DNA of 17,432 nt from an uncultured Lachnospiraceae bacterium. Its GTDB lineage: Bacteria; Bacillota; Clostridia; Lachnospirales; Lachnospiraceae. The translations under genes were made by a program, and so were the position numbers. This document shows, piece after piece, positions 1 to 6,583 of this stretch. The notes beneath the pieces are model-generated. The model did no database searches. It was not told where the DNA came from and was given only the letters and a program-made list of their open reading frames with translations. How positions within the stretch are numbered: position 1 is the stretch's first letter; the number at the start of each line of letters is the position of its first letter. Location of the stretch: positions 1 to 17,432 of the forward strand of contig CANQYH010000030.1 of NCBI GenBank assembly GCA_947628025.1. Reading direction: 5' to 3'.

Positions 1-66
1 CCCCAGGACGCATACAGCGGCCAGCGCATACAGCGCCTGTCCCGATTCCAGGATCTGCAACATCAT
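1..66 (-). CDS. N-terminus of an unrecognised membrane protein (runs off the left edge)
   Basis: Only the first 22 codons are in the window, reading toward position 1. The start is ATG at 66-64, immediately followed by a second ATG at 63-61. A purine-rich AAGGGGAG ribosome binding site lies about 5 bases upstream of the first ATG. The visible peptide begins MMLQILESGQALYALAAVC and is largely hydrophobic after residue 10, consistent with an N-terminal membrane segment or signal anchor. A sigma-70-like promoter (178-206) and a long GC-rich leader lie upstream, so the gene appears to have its own promoter rather than relying on read-through from mtnN. The family cannot be assigned from this fragment. 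Confidence 0.6.
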   Translation of the reverse strand, partial: MMLQILESGQALYALAAVCVLG

Positions 67-104
67 GATGAAACTCCCCTTTCTTCTATTTACATAAGCT
101 GTCC

Positions 105-171
105 CGCCAGCCGCGCATCCCGGAGGGCGCCTGCGCGCTCACCGCCGCCCGGCCTGCCTGTCCGGCTGGCG
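105..171 (-). promoter_or_regulatory. GC-rich 5' leader hairpin
   Basis: Positions 105-113 (CGCCAGCCG) and 163-171 (CGGCTGGCG) are a perfect 9-bp inverted repeat enclosing 49 nt of GC-rich sequence that can fold further. The outer arm begins almost exactly at the predicted transcription start, so the leader of the leftmost gene would begin with a stable stem. It could be a transcript-stabilising structure or a cis-regulator. No known riboswitch class was recognised. Confidence 0.35.
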
Positions 172-177
172 AAATTC

Positions 178-206
178 ATTATAGCGGGAGTTTTTTGATT
201 TGGGAA
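178..206 (-). promoter_or_regulatory. Sigma-70-like promoter for the leftmost gene
   Basis: On the minus strand, TTCCCA (206-201, 4 of 6 to TTGACA) is separated by 17 bases from a perfect TATAAT (183-178). Transcription would start near 171, leaving a leader of roughly 105 nt before the ATG at 66. Seen in sequence; activity is inferred. Confidence 0.5.
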
Positions 207-212
207 GTTAAG

Positions 213-264
213 AACCCCTAGAATCGTTCGTCAAATCGCGACAGGAATCGATTTCTAGGGGGTT
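213..264. repeat. Imperfect inverted repeat upstream of the leftmost promoter
   Basis: The left arm AACCCCTAGAATCG (213-226) pairs with the right arm CGATTTCTAGGGGGTT (249-264), with one bulged base on either side of the TAGAA core and a 22-nt spacer. The element lies just upstream of the -35 box of the leftmost gene. There is no T-run on either strand, so it is not an intrinsic terminator. An upstream regulator-binding site is possible. The rest of 265-450 shows nothing recognisable, and no clear terminator was found after mtnN. Confidence 0.45.
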
Positions 265-450
265 CAGAGGGATTGTGAAGTGGGAATCATGGCCGGTTCC
301 CGGCATTAATTTAACACTGATTTTTTCATAGCTCCATTTGCGGCAGCTTTTAAGTAATTTCTTATAAACGGTTCATTTTTGGCAAAACCACCCGAACCGC
401 CGCAGTCTTCCTGCTGCCCAGGCATGGTCCCAACACAGCCCTGTCTAAGA

Positions 451-1143
451 CTACCCGTTTTTTATCATATCCAGCACCAGCCGCACGCTGTGTTCGATGG
501 CTTTCGCCTCAAACTCCTCATAGTCCATCCCGGCGCTGTCGTCCGCCTGGTCGGAAATGGCGCGGATGATCAGGAACGGGATGCCGTTTAAGTACGCCGC
601 CTGGGCGACGGCCGCTCCTTCCATCTCCGTACAGTACCCCTTAAATGTCTCCTGCAGCCAGCTTTTTTTCGTTTTATCAGAAATGAACTGGTCGCCGCTG
701 ACCACACGTCCCACATGGACGCCGATCTCCGGGTTCACTCTGGCGCAGCTTTCCGCAGCCCGCCGGATCAGCTCCGGATCGCCCGGAAACACCGACGTTT
801 CCATCTGAGGGATCGCGCCCACAGGATAACCGAAGCCCGTAGCGTCCATATCATGCTGCAGGGCGTCGGCGGAAAGCACGATGTCCCCGATACGGATCTC
901 CGGCCGCAGGGATCCGGCGATCCCCGTATTGACTACCGCGTCCGCATGATAGCGGTCCGCCAGGATCTGACAGCAAATGGCGGCGTTCACCTTGCCGATG
1001 CCGGAACGCACCACCGTCACATCTTTGCCATAGATTGTTCCTTTATAAAATTCCATCCCGGCTATGGTGCAGATCTCCACTCCGCTCATAGCGTCCTTGA
1101 GGGCCGCGACCTCCTGGGTCATAGCGCCGATAATGCCTAACAT
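451..1143 (-). CDS. mtnN: 5'-methylthioadenosine/S-adenosylhomocysteine nucleosidase
   Basis: The protein has 230 residues, close to the 232 of E. coli MtnN. It hydrolyses the glycosidic bond of 5'-methylthioadenosine, S-adenosylhomocysteine and 5'-deoxyadenosine in the cytoplasm, clearing inhibitory products of SAM-dependent enzymes. Family landmarks are all visible: the N-terminal GIIGAM segment with catalytic-site Glu11, the SGIGKVNAA loop (47-55), VNTGIAG (71-77), VSGDQFI (148-154), the TEMEGAA motif with Glu173 and Glu175, and ISDQAD with the catalytic Asp198. The ATG at 1143 is preceded by AAGGAGG (1160-1154) at 10 bases. It lies downstream of rsmA on the same strand, separated by about 350 bp of tandem-repeat DNA, so co-transcription is possible but unproven. 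An adjacent SAM-dependent methyltransferase gene is a natural partner, because such enzymes generate SAH. Confidence 0.96.
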   Translation of the reverse strand: MLGIIGAMTQEVAALKDAMSGVEICTIAGMEFYKGTIYGKDVTVVRSGIGKVNAAICCQILADRYHADAVVNTGIAGSLRPEIRIGDIVLSADALQHDMDATGFGYPVGAIPQMETSVFPGDPELIRRAAESCARVNPEIGVHVGRVVSGDQFISDKTKKSWLQETFKGYCTEMEGAAVAQAAYLNGIPFLIIRAISDQADDSAGMDYEEFEAKAIEHSVRLVLDMIKNG

Positions 1144-1224
1144 AGATATTTTTCCTCCTTACCCGGTTCAACCAGAACAATCCATTCCTTTTTTACGCGG
1201 TCCCTGCGTGTCCCTGCACTGCAG

Positions 1225-1279
1225 GCCAGCCTGAACTGTCCCTGCGCCGCCCGCCAGTCTGGACTATCCCCGCACCGCC
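1225..1279. repeat. 28-bp-period tandem duplication upstream of mtnN
   Basis: Two copies of a 27-bp element (1225-1251 and 1253-1279), both starting GCCAG and ending CCGCC, match at 22 of 27 positions. All five differences are transitions. It sits in the rsmA-mtnN gap next to the larger 47-bp array. No start codon with a ribosome binding site is associated with it, so it is not read as coding. Confidence 0.6.
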
Positions 1280-1314
1280 GCACATATGCAGCCGCAGCTT
1301 CCCGCAAATCCATC

Positions 1315-1539
1315 GCCGCCGTCAGACGGTTTCTCTGCCGCCCAATTCGCTTGGTCGGTCCACTGTCGTCAGACGGTTTCTCCGCCGCCCAGTTCGCCTG
1401 GTCGGTCCACCGCTGTCAGACGGTTTCTCCGCCGTCCGCTTCCCTCGCACGGTCCGCCGCTATCAGACAGTTTTTCCCCCGGACGGTCCGCCGCCGTCAA
1501 ACGGAAATCCCGCCACCGTCCGCTTCTCCCAGCCGGTCC
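1315..1539 (-). repeat. 47-bp tandem array derived from the 3' end of rsmA
   Basis: On the minus strand, five units each begin with GGACCG: 1539-1490 (50 bp, the native end of rsmA), 1489-1456 (34 bp, shortened), 1455-1409, 1408-1362 and 1361-1315 (47 bp each). Each full unit contains a GGCGG(A/G)-type stretch followed by CCGTCTGAC, matching the rsmA end GGGATTTCCGTTTGAC. Each copy therefore carries its own TGA. Adjacent full units are roughly 85% alike by eye. The period is not a multiple of 3 and each unit contains a stop, so the array is non-coding. It fills most of the rsmA-mtnN gap. Confidence 0.75.
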
Positions 1540-2381
1540 GACAGCCGCGCGAACTGCTCCAGACTCAGCGTCTCCCCGCGCACCGAAGCCGGAAACCCGC
1601 ACCACTCGATGGCCGCCGCCACGCTTTCCTTAGAAAAAGGCAGCTCCGCAGAATGGCTCAGGCCGTTCAAAAGCGTTTTCCGGCGCTGGTTGAAAGACGC
1701 GCGGATGATCCGAAACATCAGCTCTGCGTCCCGGACCTCCGCCGCGGGTTTCGGGCGTTTCGTAAGACGGATGACCGCTGAACCCACGCTGGGGCGCGGC
1801 AAAAAACAGTTGGGCGGTACATTGGCCACCAGATACGGCTCCGCGTAGTATTGAACCGCCAGCGACAGCGCGCCGTAATCTTTCGAGCCGGGGCCGGTCT
1901 GCATCCGCTCGGCCACCTCTTTCTGGACCATGACCGTGATATTGTCCACGGGAGCTCCGCCCTCCAGCAGCCCCATGATGATCGGTGTAGTGATATAATA
2001 TGGAAGATTCGCGACTACCTTGATCGGACGGCCGCCATTGTAAGTCTCCGCCAGCGCCTTAATATCCGTTTTCAGGATGTCTTCATGGAGGATCGTCACA
2101 TTCTCATAACCGGCCAGCGTCTCCCTGAGAATCGGTATCAGGTTGGCGTCGATCTCTACCGCCACGACCCGCCCGGCGCTCTCCGCCAGATACTGGGTCA
2201 TGGTCCCGATGCCGGGGCCAATCTCCAGCACGCAGTCCTCCCGCGTCACATTGGCCGCCCGGATGATCTTGTCCAGGACATGGGTGTCGATCAGAAAGTT
2301 CTGGCCGAATTTCTTCTGGAAAACAAAATGATATTTCTGAATGATCTCAATGGTATTCCTGGGATTGCTAAGCGACGGCAT
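1497..2381 (-). CDS. rsmA: 16S rRNA (adenine(1518)-N6/adenine(1519)-N6)-dimethyltransferase
   Basis: This 294-residue KsgA/RsmA protein uses SAM to dimethylate two adjacent adenines near the 3' end of 16S rRNA during 30S assembly. Visible motifs are the N-terminal KKFGQNFL (23-30), SAM motif I EIGPGIGT (53-60), the acidic ribose-binding residue Glu76 in VAVEID, catalytic motif IV NLPYY (125-129) and the C-terminal helical domain with FRIIRASFNQRRKTL (223-237). Length is slightly above the usual 270-285 because of a short Gly-rich tail (EADGGGISV). The ATG at 2381 has AAAGGA (2395-2390) upstream. It follows tatD after 45 bp, the common Firmicutes order, although rnmV is not present here. The last codons form the first unit of a 47-bp tandem array that continues past the stop, so the tail itself may have been altered by repeat growth. 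Confidence 0.96.
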   Translation of the reverse strand: MPSLSNPRNTIEIIQKYHFVFQKKFGQNFLIDTHVLDKIIRAANVTREDCVLEIGPGIGTMTQYLAESAGRVVAVEIDANLIPILRETLAGYENVTILHEDILKTDIKALAETYNGGRPIKVVANLPYYITTPIIMGLLEGGAPVDNITVMVQKEVAERMQTGPGSKDYGALSLAVQYYAEPYLVANVPPNCFLPRPSVGSAVIRLTKRPKPAAEVRDAELMFRIIRASFNQRRKTLLNGLSHSAELPFSKESVAAAIEWCGFPASVRGETLSLEQFARLSDRLGEADGGGISV

Positions 2382-2426
2382 ATCGTTGATCCTTTCTTTT
2401 CCTGCTGCGGGACCGGGTCCGCCTCC

Positions 2427-3194
2427 TCACGGCAGACGGTACATCCGGCGCGCGTTCTCCTCGGTGGCGGCGATCACGTCCTCCTCCGGGATCCCCTTGA
2501 TCTCGCTGACCGCCCGCACCACATGGGGCAGATACAGGGAACAGTTCCGCTTCCCGCGGTGGGGGACAGGCGCCAGATAGGGACAGTCCGTCTCCAGCAC
2601 CAGCCGGTCCATCGGCGCGTAGGCCACAACCTCTTTCAGCTTTCTGGCGTTGGAAAAGGTCAGCACGCCGCCGATGCCCAGATAAAAGCCCATGTTCAGA
2701 TACTCTCTGGCCATCTCCACGCCGTAGGAAAAGCAGTGCAGCACGCCGCCGATCTTTTCCGCGTGTTCCTCTTTCAGGATGTCCAGCGTATCCTGAGCGG
2801 CGTCGCGGCTGTGGATCACGACCGGCAGTTTTTGCTCACGGGCCAGATCCAGCTGCCGCCGGAACCAGTGCTGCTGCAGTTCCCGTTCCGGCTCCTCCCA
2901 ATGATAGTCCAGACCAATCTCCCCGACCGCCACCACTTTCGGCCGCGCAGTCATTTCTCTCAGCCAGACCATCCAGATCTCGTCCAGTTCCTCGGTCTCG
3001 GAGGGGTGCACCCCGACCGCCGCATACATAAACGGATATTTCTCCGCCAGCTCCAGCGTCGTCTTCGTGGAGGCGATACTGGAGCCGATATTCGTCACCG
3101 TACCGATACCCTGCTCCGCCAGCCGCTCCAAAAGCTGCTCCCGGTCTTCCTCAAATGCCTCGTCGTCATAATGAGCATGTGTATCGAAAATCAT
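2427..3194 (-). CDS. tatD: TatD-family metal-dependent hydrolase/DNase
   Basis: The protein has 255 residues with a TIM-barrel amidohydrolase-like fold; family members act as metal-dependent 3'-5' exonucleases or phosphodiesterases. Expected metal ligands are visible: His6 and His8 in DTHAHYD, Glu92 in VGEIGLDYHW, His128 in VIHSRD, His153 in LHCFS and Asp203 in LETDCPYLAP, followed by the typical PHRGKRN loop. The ATG at 3194 has AAAGGAGA (3212-3205) at 10 bases. This site overlaps the stop codon of the upstream TraX gene, leaving a 16-bp gap, so the two are almost certainly co-transcribed and possibly translationally coupled. It is followed by rsmA. The Firmicutes context metG-tatD-rsmA supports the call. 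The precise substrate cannot be told from sequence. Confidence 0.95.
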   Translation of the reverse strand: MIFDTHAHYDDEAFEEDREQLLERLAEQGIGTVTNIGSSIASTKTTLELAEKYPFMYAAVGVHPSETEELDEIWMVWLREMTARPKVVAVGEIGLDYHWEEPERELQQHWFRRQLDLAREQKLPVVIHSRDAAQDTLDILKEEHAEKIGGVLHCFSYGVEMAREYLNMGFYLGIGGVLTFSNARKLKEVVAYAPMDRLVLETDCPYLAPVPHRGKRNCSLYLPHVVRAVSEIKGIPEEDVIAATEENARRMYRLP

Positions 3195-3210
3195 CGCATC
3201 TCATTCTCCT

Positions 3211-3984
3211 TTAAAATATCATCCGCCAGATCCCGTACAGGACCAACAAATGGATCGGATAGATCGCGTAAAACAGGATCTTCAGTTTCCATTTTCCCCT
3301 GGTCCCGTTATACATCAGGATCGGTATAAACGCCAGCGGGGCCGTTTTCTCCCAGGCGATCAGAACCGCGCCGACCGCGGCCTGCAGCCAGCCGCAGTTC
3401 CGAAACGCGTACAGCATGACAATGAAGAACACGCCGAACGTCCCGTAATCCGTATAGAGGGCATCCCCCAGAAAACAGCACAGGACCGCCGCGGCCAGGC
3501 CCAGCCACCGGTATTGCCAGTTTTCCTCGAAGCACCGGACCCCCATCATGGCCAGAAGCCCCAGAAGCAGCGTGAAAAACACATTCTGGGAATGAATGTA
3601 CAGCAGGCTGTGTTCAAAAGCCAGATCAAACGGGATCTCCGACAGCAGCGCGAAGATCCCCAGCCGCAGGGCATATTTTTTCACGTCGCGGGTATGCAGA
3701 AATCCCTCGACCAGCAAAAAGCAGTAGATAGGGAACGCCACCCGCCCGATATCCCGCAGGATCTGTTCGAAATTCCACCAGCGGAGCGCTTCGTTGTAGG
3801 AGATCGCCAGCTGCCCCGCGTTGTAGCTCCGCACAAGCCCCGATTCCAGCAGCGCCGCCCCGACATGATCGATCATCATCGTAACGATCGCGATCATTTT
3901 CAAGGCGTTGCCGCTCAGACAGCGGTACCAGGGCTGGCCGCTTCCTGCCGCCAACCCGGACTGCACCTGTCGTTCTGTTTCCAT
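3211..3984 (-). CDS. TraX-family integral membrane protein
   Basis: The protein has 257 residues from the ATG at 3984. An in-frame GTG at 3999 would put the ribosome binding site GGGAGGAA (3995-3988) inside the coding region, so the ATG, 4-5 bases after that site, is preferred. The protein begins with a short polar stretch, then LSGNALKMIAIVTMMIDHVG, a signature of TraX proteins. About eight hydrophobic segments follow, including GRVAFPIYCFLLVEGFLHT and a C-terminal YAIYPIHLLVLYG helix. TraX was first described as the F-pilin acetylase of the F plasmid. Chromosomal Firmicute members are widespread, are not linked to conjugation and have no settled function, possibly acyl transfer to a surface molecule. 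No conjugation genes are nearby. It sits between metG (220 bp upstream) and tatD (16 bp downstream). Confidence 0.88.
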   Translation of the reverse strand: METERQVQSGLAAGSGQPWYRCLSGNALKMIAIVTMMIDHVGAALLESGLVRSYNAGQLAISYNEALRWWNFEQILRDIGRVAFPIYCFLLVEGFLHTRDVKKYALRLGIFALLSEIPFDLAFEHSLLYIHSQNVFFTLLLGLLAMMGVRCFEENWQYRWLGLAAAVLCCFLGDALYTDYGTFGVFFIVMLYAFRNCGWLQAAVGAVLIAWEKTAPLAFIPILMYNGTRGKWKLKILFYAIYPIHLLVLYGIWRMIF

Positions 3985-4204
3985 CTTTTCCTCCCTCACC
4001 GCAAAACCGGAGATTTCCGCAGGCGTTCTTTCCCGGTAGAGGCTCTGTCTGCAGGACCCGCTGCCGGCGGATACCCTCGTTTCCCGCTATCTTGGGCTTC
4101 TCAGCAGAGCTCCGCTCCGGATGACGGTTCTTTTCTTTCCTCCGCATCCGGGACGGACGCCCGCACTCCACTCTTTCCGCATTCATCCCGGTTCCCCGGA
4201 ATCC
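3985..4204. other. metG-TraX intergenic segment, no gene recognised
   Basis: This is about 220 bp of GC-rich sequence without a convincing start codon plus ribosome binding site and without a stem-loop followed by a T-run. It includes a stretch around 4083-4130 (minus strand CGTCATCCGGAGCGG followed by AGAAGCC) that resembles dispersed intergenic repeats of some Clostridia. Only one copy is visible, so this cannot be tested here. The metG transcript may read through into the TraX gene. Confidence 0.35.
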
Positions 4205-6418
4205 TCAGCAGATCTCCGCCCCTGACGGCATCTCTTTCTCCGGCGTCATCAGCGCCAGATTGCCGTCCGCGTCCTCCGCGCACAAAAGCATCCCCTCGGA
4301 CACCAGACCGGCCATTTTCCGCGGAGCCAGGTTCACCAGCACCATGACTTTCTTGCCCACCATCTGCTCCGGCGTATAATGAGCCTTGATGCCGCTGCAG
4401 ATCTGGCGGACTTCATTCCCGATCCTGACCTGGCTGCAGAGCAGTTTCTTCGACTTTTTCACTTCTTCGCAGGCAATGATCTCGCCGACCGCGAACTGCA
4501 GCTTCGCGAAATCATCGTAGGTGATCTCCGGCTTCTTCTCTATCTCTTTGTCCGCGCCGGCAGAAGCTCCGTCCGCCTGCGCAGACCCGCCCGCAGTTTG
4601 CGCGGCTCCTGCTTCCTGGTCCGCAGAACCGTCTTTCCTGTCCGCGGGACCGCCTGCCCCCGCCTTTCCGCGTCCCTGCGCGCCCGCGTCTCCGGCGTTT
4701 CCGCATCCCTGTGTGCCCGCGTCTCCGGCCTTTCCGTCTCCCGCGCCGCTCTTCTTCCCGTCCGAATCTGCCGCCTCATTCTTCCCGTCCGCAGCGGAAG
4801 TCCGGGCGGCCTCAGCCGCCGCTTTCTCCTCGCGCTCCACGTACATCGCGCCCACCTGCGCCATGAGCTCGTTCGTGTCCAGTCTCGCAAACAGGATCTC
4901 CGGCTTCTCCGTCACCTTGTTCCCGTCCGGGTACAGCCCAAACGTATCCATCTGCGCCAGCTCCCGCTTCTGCGTGCAGAGCTGGGCCAGGATCTTCTGC
5001 GAAGTCTCCGGCATGAACGGCTCCAGCAATGACGCGCCGATCGTGATCGCCTCCGTCAGATTGTAGAGCACCTCGGAGAGCCTGTCCCGCTTTGCCTCGT
5101 CTTTCGCCAGGGTCCAGGGCGCCGTCTCGTCAATATATTTGTTGCTGCGGCGGAAAATGCCGAAGATCTCGGTGATCGCATCCGCCACCCGCAGCTCCTC
5201 CATTTTCGCGTCCACTTTCTTCACTGCTTCCAGCACGGCCGCTTTCAGATCCGCGTCCATGGCTTCCTCCGCGCCGGTCCGCTTCACCACGCCGCCGAAA
5301 TACTTATTGCTCATGGAAATGGTGCGGCTCACCAGGTTCCCCAGGATATTCGCCAGGTCGGAATTGAACCGTTCCGCCACCAGATCCCAGGACACATTGC
5401 CGTCATTATCAAAAGGCGTCTCATGCAGCACATAGTAACGCACCGCGTCCACCCCGAAGAAATGCACCAGATCGTCGGCGTAAATGATATTGCCCTTGGA
5501 CTTGCTCATCTTGCCGCCGTTCATCATCAGCCACGGATGGCCGAACACCTGCTTCGGCAGCGGCAGATCCAGCGCCATCAGGAAGATCGGCCAGTAGATC
5601 GTATGGAACCGGATGATGTCCTTACCGATCAGATGCAGGTCGGCGGGCCAATATTTCTGAAACCGCTCCGTACTGTTCCCGCCGCAGTCATAACCGATGC
5701 CGGTGATATAGTTGGTCAGCGCATCCAGCCACACATAGGTCACATGCTTCGGATCGAACGTCACCGGGATCCCCCAGGTAAACGAAGTCCGGGACACGCA
5801 CAGATCCTGCAGGCCCGGCAGCAGGAAATTGTTCATCATCTCATTTTTGCGGGACACCGGCTGGATGAACTCCGGATGTTCATTAATATAATCGATCAGC
5901 CTGTCCGCATATTTGCTCATCCGGAAGAAATAGGCTTCCTCCCTGGCCGGCTTCACCTCCCGGCCGCAGTCGGGGCATTTACCGTCCACCAGCTGGGACT
6001 CGGTCCAGAACGATTCGCAGGGCGTGCAGTACAGGCCCTCGTAATAGCCCTTGTAAATGTCCCCCTGGTCGTACATCTTCTTAAAGATCTTCTGCACCTG
6101 GGCCTCGTGGTCCTTGTCCGTGGTGCGGATAAATTTATCGTAGGAGGTATTCATCAGATCCCAGATGGAGCGGATCTGGCCCGCCACGCCGTCCACAAAC
6201 TCCTGCGGCGTCACGCCCGCGTCCTGAGCGTTCAGCTCGATCTTCTGTCCGTGCTCGTCGGTCCCGGTCTGGAAAAACACGTCGTACCCCTGGGCCCTTT
6301 TATACCGCGCGATGCTGTCCGCCAGCACGATCTCATACGTATTTCCGATATGCGGCTTGCCGGAGGTATAGGCGATCGCCGTCGTAATATAATACGGTTT
6401 CCTGCAGTCCTTACACAT
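4205..6418 (-). CDS. metG: Methionine--tRNA ligase with C-terminal tRNA-binding domain
   Basis: The protein has 737 residues and charges tRNA-Met with methionine in the cytoplasm. Visible features are the class I signature HIGN (23-26), a zinc knuckle with Cys131, Cys134, Cys148 and Cys151, the KMSKS loop (303-307), an anticodon-binding helical domain (about 340-520), and a C-terminal EMAPII/Trbp111-like tRNA-binding domain (about 635-737, containing QFAVGEI and GLVSEGMLL). Between the last two lies an unusual linker of about 100 residues (531-630) made of Ala, Gly, Asp and Lys with an 11-residue tandem repeat. The start is ATG 6418, supported by AGGAG (6430-6426) at 7 bases. The frame stays open to 6547, but that extension lies upstream of the predicted promoter (6489-6517) and cannot be part of the transcript. 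It appears to lead a same-strand series metG, TraX, tatD, rsmA, mtnN. Confidence 0.97.
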   Translation of the reverse strand: MCKDCRKPYYITTAIAYTSGKPHIGNTYEIVLADSIARYKRAQGYDVFFQTGTDEHGQKIELNAQDAGVTPQEFVDGVAGQIRSIWDLMNTSYDKFIRTTDKDHEAQVQKIFKKMYDQGDIYKGYYEGLYCTPCESFWTESQLVDGKCPDCGREVKPAREEAYFFRMSKYADRLIDYINEHPEFIQPVSRKNEMMNNFLLPGLQDLCVSRTSFTWGIPVTFDPKHVTYVWLDALTNYITGIGYDCGGNSTERFQKYWPADLHLIGKDIIRFHTIYWPIFLMALDLPLPKQVFGHPWLMMNGGKMSKSKGNIIYADDLVHFFGVDAVRYYVLHETPFDNDGNVSWDLVAERFNSDLANILGNLVSRTISMSNKYFGGVVKRTGAEEAMDADLKAAVLEAVKKVDAKMEELRVADAITEIFGIFRRSNKYIDETAPWTLAKDEAKRDRLSEVLYNLTEAITIGASLLEPFMPETSQKILAQLCTQKRELAQMDTFGLYPDGNKVTEKPEILFARLDTNELMAQVGAMYVEREEKAAAEAARTSAADGKNEAADSDGKKSGAGDGKAGDAGTQGCGNAGDAGAQGRGKAGAGGPADRKDGSADQEAGAAQTAGGSAQADGASAGADKEIEKKPEITYDDFAKLQFAVGEIIACEEVKKSKKLLCSQVRIGNEVRQICSGIKAHYTPEQMVGKKVMVLVNLAPRKMAGLVSEGMLLCAEDADGNLALMTPEKEMPSGAEIC
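4665..4730 (-). repeat. 33-bp in-frame tandem repeat in the metG linker
   Basis: Two adjacent 33-bp copies (4665-4697 and 4698-4730), with a further partial match after 4731, encode the 11-residue units NAGDAGAQGRG and KAGDAGTQGCG. The period is a multiple of three, so the reading frame is preserved. The repeat lies in the low-complexity linker between the anticodon-binding and tRNA-binding domains. Confidence 0.7.
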
Positions 6419-6488
6419 AATCAGTCTCCTTTTTTCATATCTTTTCTCTCCGCCGGCCATTTTATCCAAAGCCAGCGCGCCATAATTC

Positions 6489-6517
6489 AGTTTACCGTCT
6501 TTCAAGGGATTCGTCAA
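6489..6517 (-). promoter_or_regulatory. Sigma-70-like promoter of metG
   Basis: On the minus strand, TTGACG (6517-6512) and TAAACT (6494-6489) are separated by exactly 17 bases. This predicts a start near 6482 and a leader of about 64 nt before the metG ATG at 6418. No T-box-like leader fits in so short a leader. This promoter position rules out the longer in-frame metG extension. Confidence 0.65.
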
Positions 6518-6531
6518 TCTTTTTTCATGAG

Positions 6532-6560
6532 TTGCCAAACTCCGCAATATAATTTATACT
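6532..6560 (+). promoter_or_regulatory. Sigma-70-like promoter of the DUF885 lipoprotein gene
   Basis: TTGCCA (6532-6537, 5 of 6) and TATACT (6555-6560, 5 of 6) have a 17-base spacer. Transcription would begin near 6567, giving a very short leader of about 17 nt with GGAGG at 6571-6575. This supports the ATG at 6584 as start rather than the ATG at 6569. The promoter is back to back with that of metG. Confidence 0.6.
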
Positions 6561-6583
6561 AAATAGAAATGGAGGATTGTATC

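Noticed and set aside
213..264. Terminator for mtnN
   Set aside because: The stem is imperfect, the loop is long, and no T-run follows on either strand.
1286..1848. Plus-strand Pro/Ser/Arg-rich open frames over the repeat array and rsmA
   Set aside because: They are produced by reading the 47-bp repeats and rsmA on the wrong strand; there is no ribosome binding site, and the period breaks the frame.
4083..4130. Possible dispersed intergenic repeat in the metG-TraX gap
   Set aside because: Only one copy is in the window, so repetition cannot be shown; noted in the intergenic entry only.
6419..6547. Longer MetG start at 6547
   Set aside because: The added codons have no family similarity and lie partly upstream of the metG promoter; the ATG at 6418 has its own ribosome binding site.
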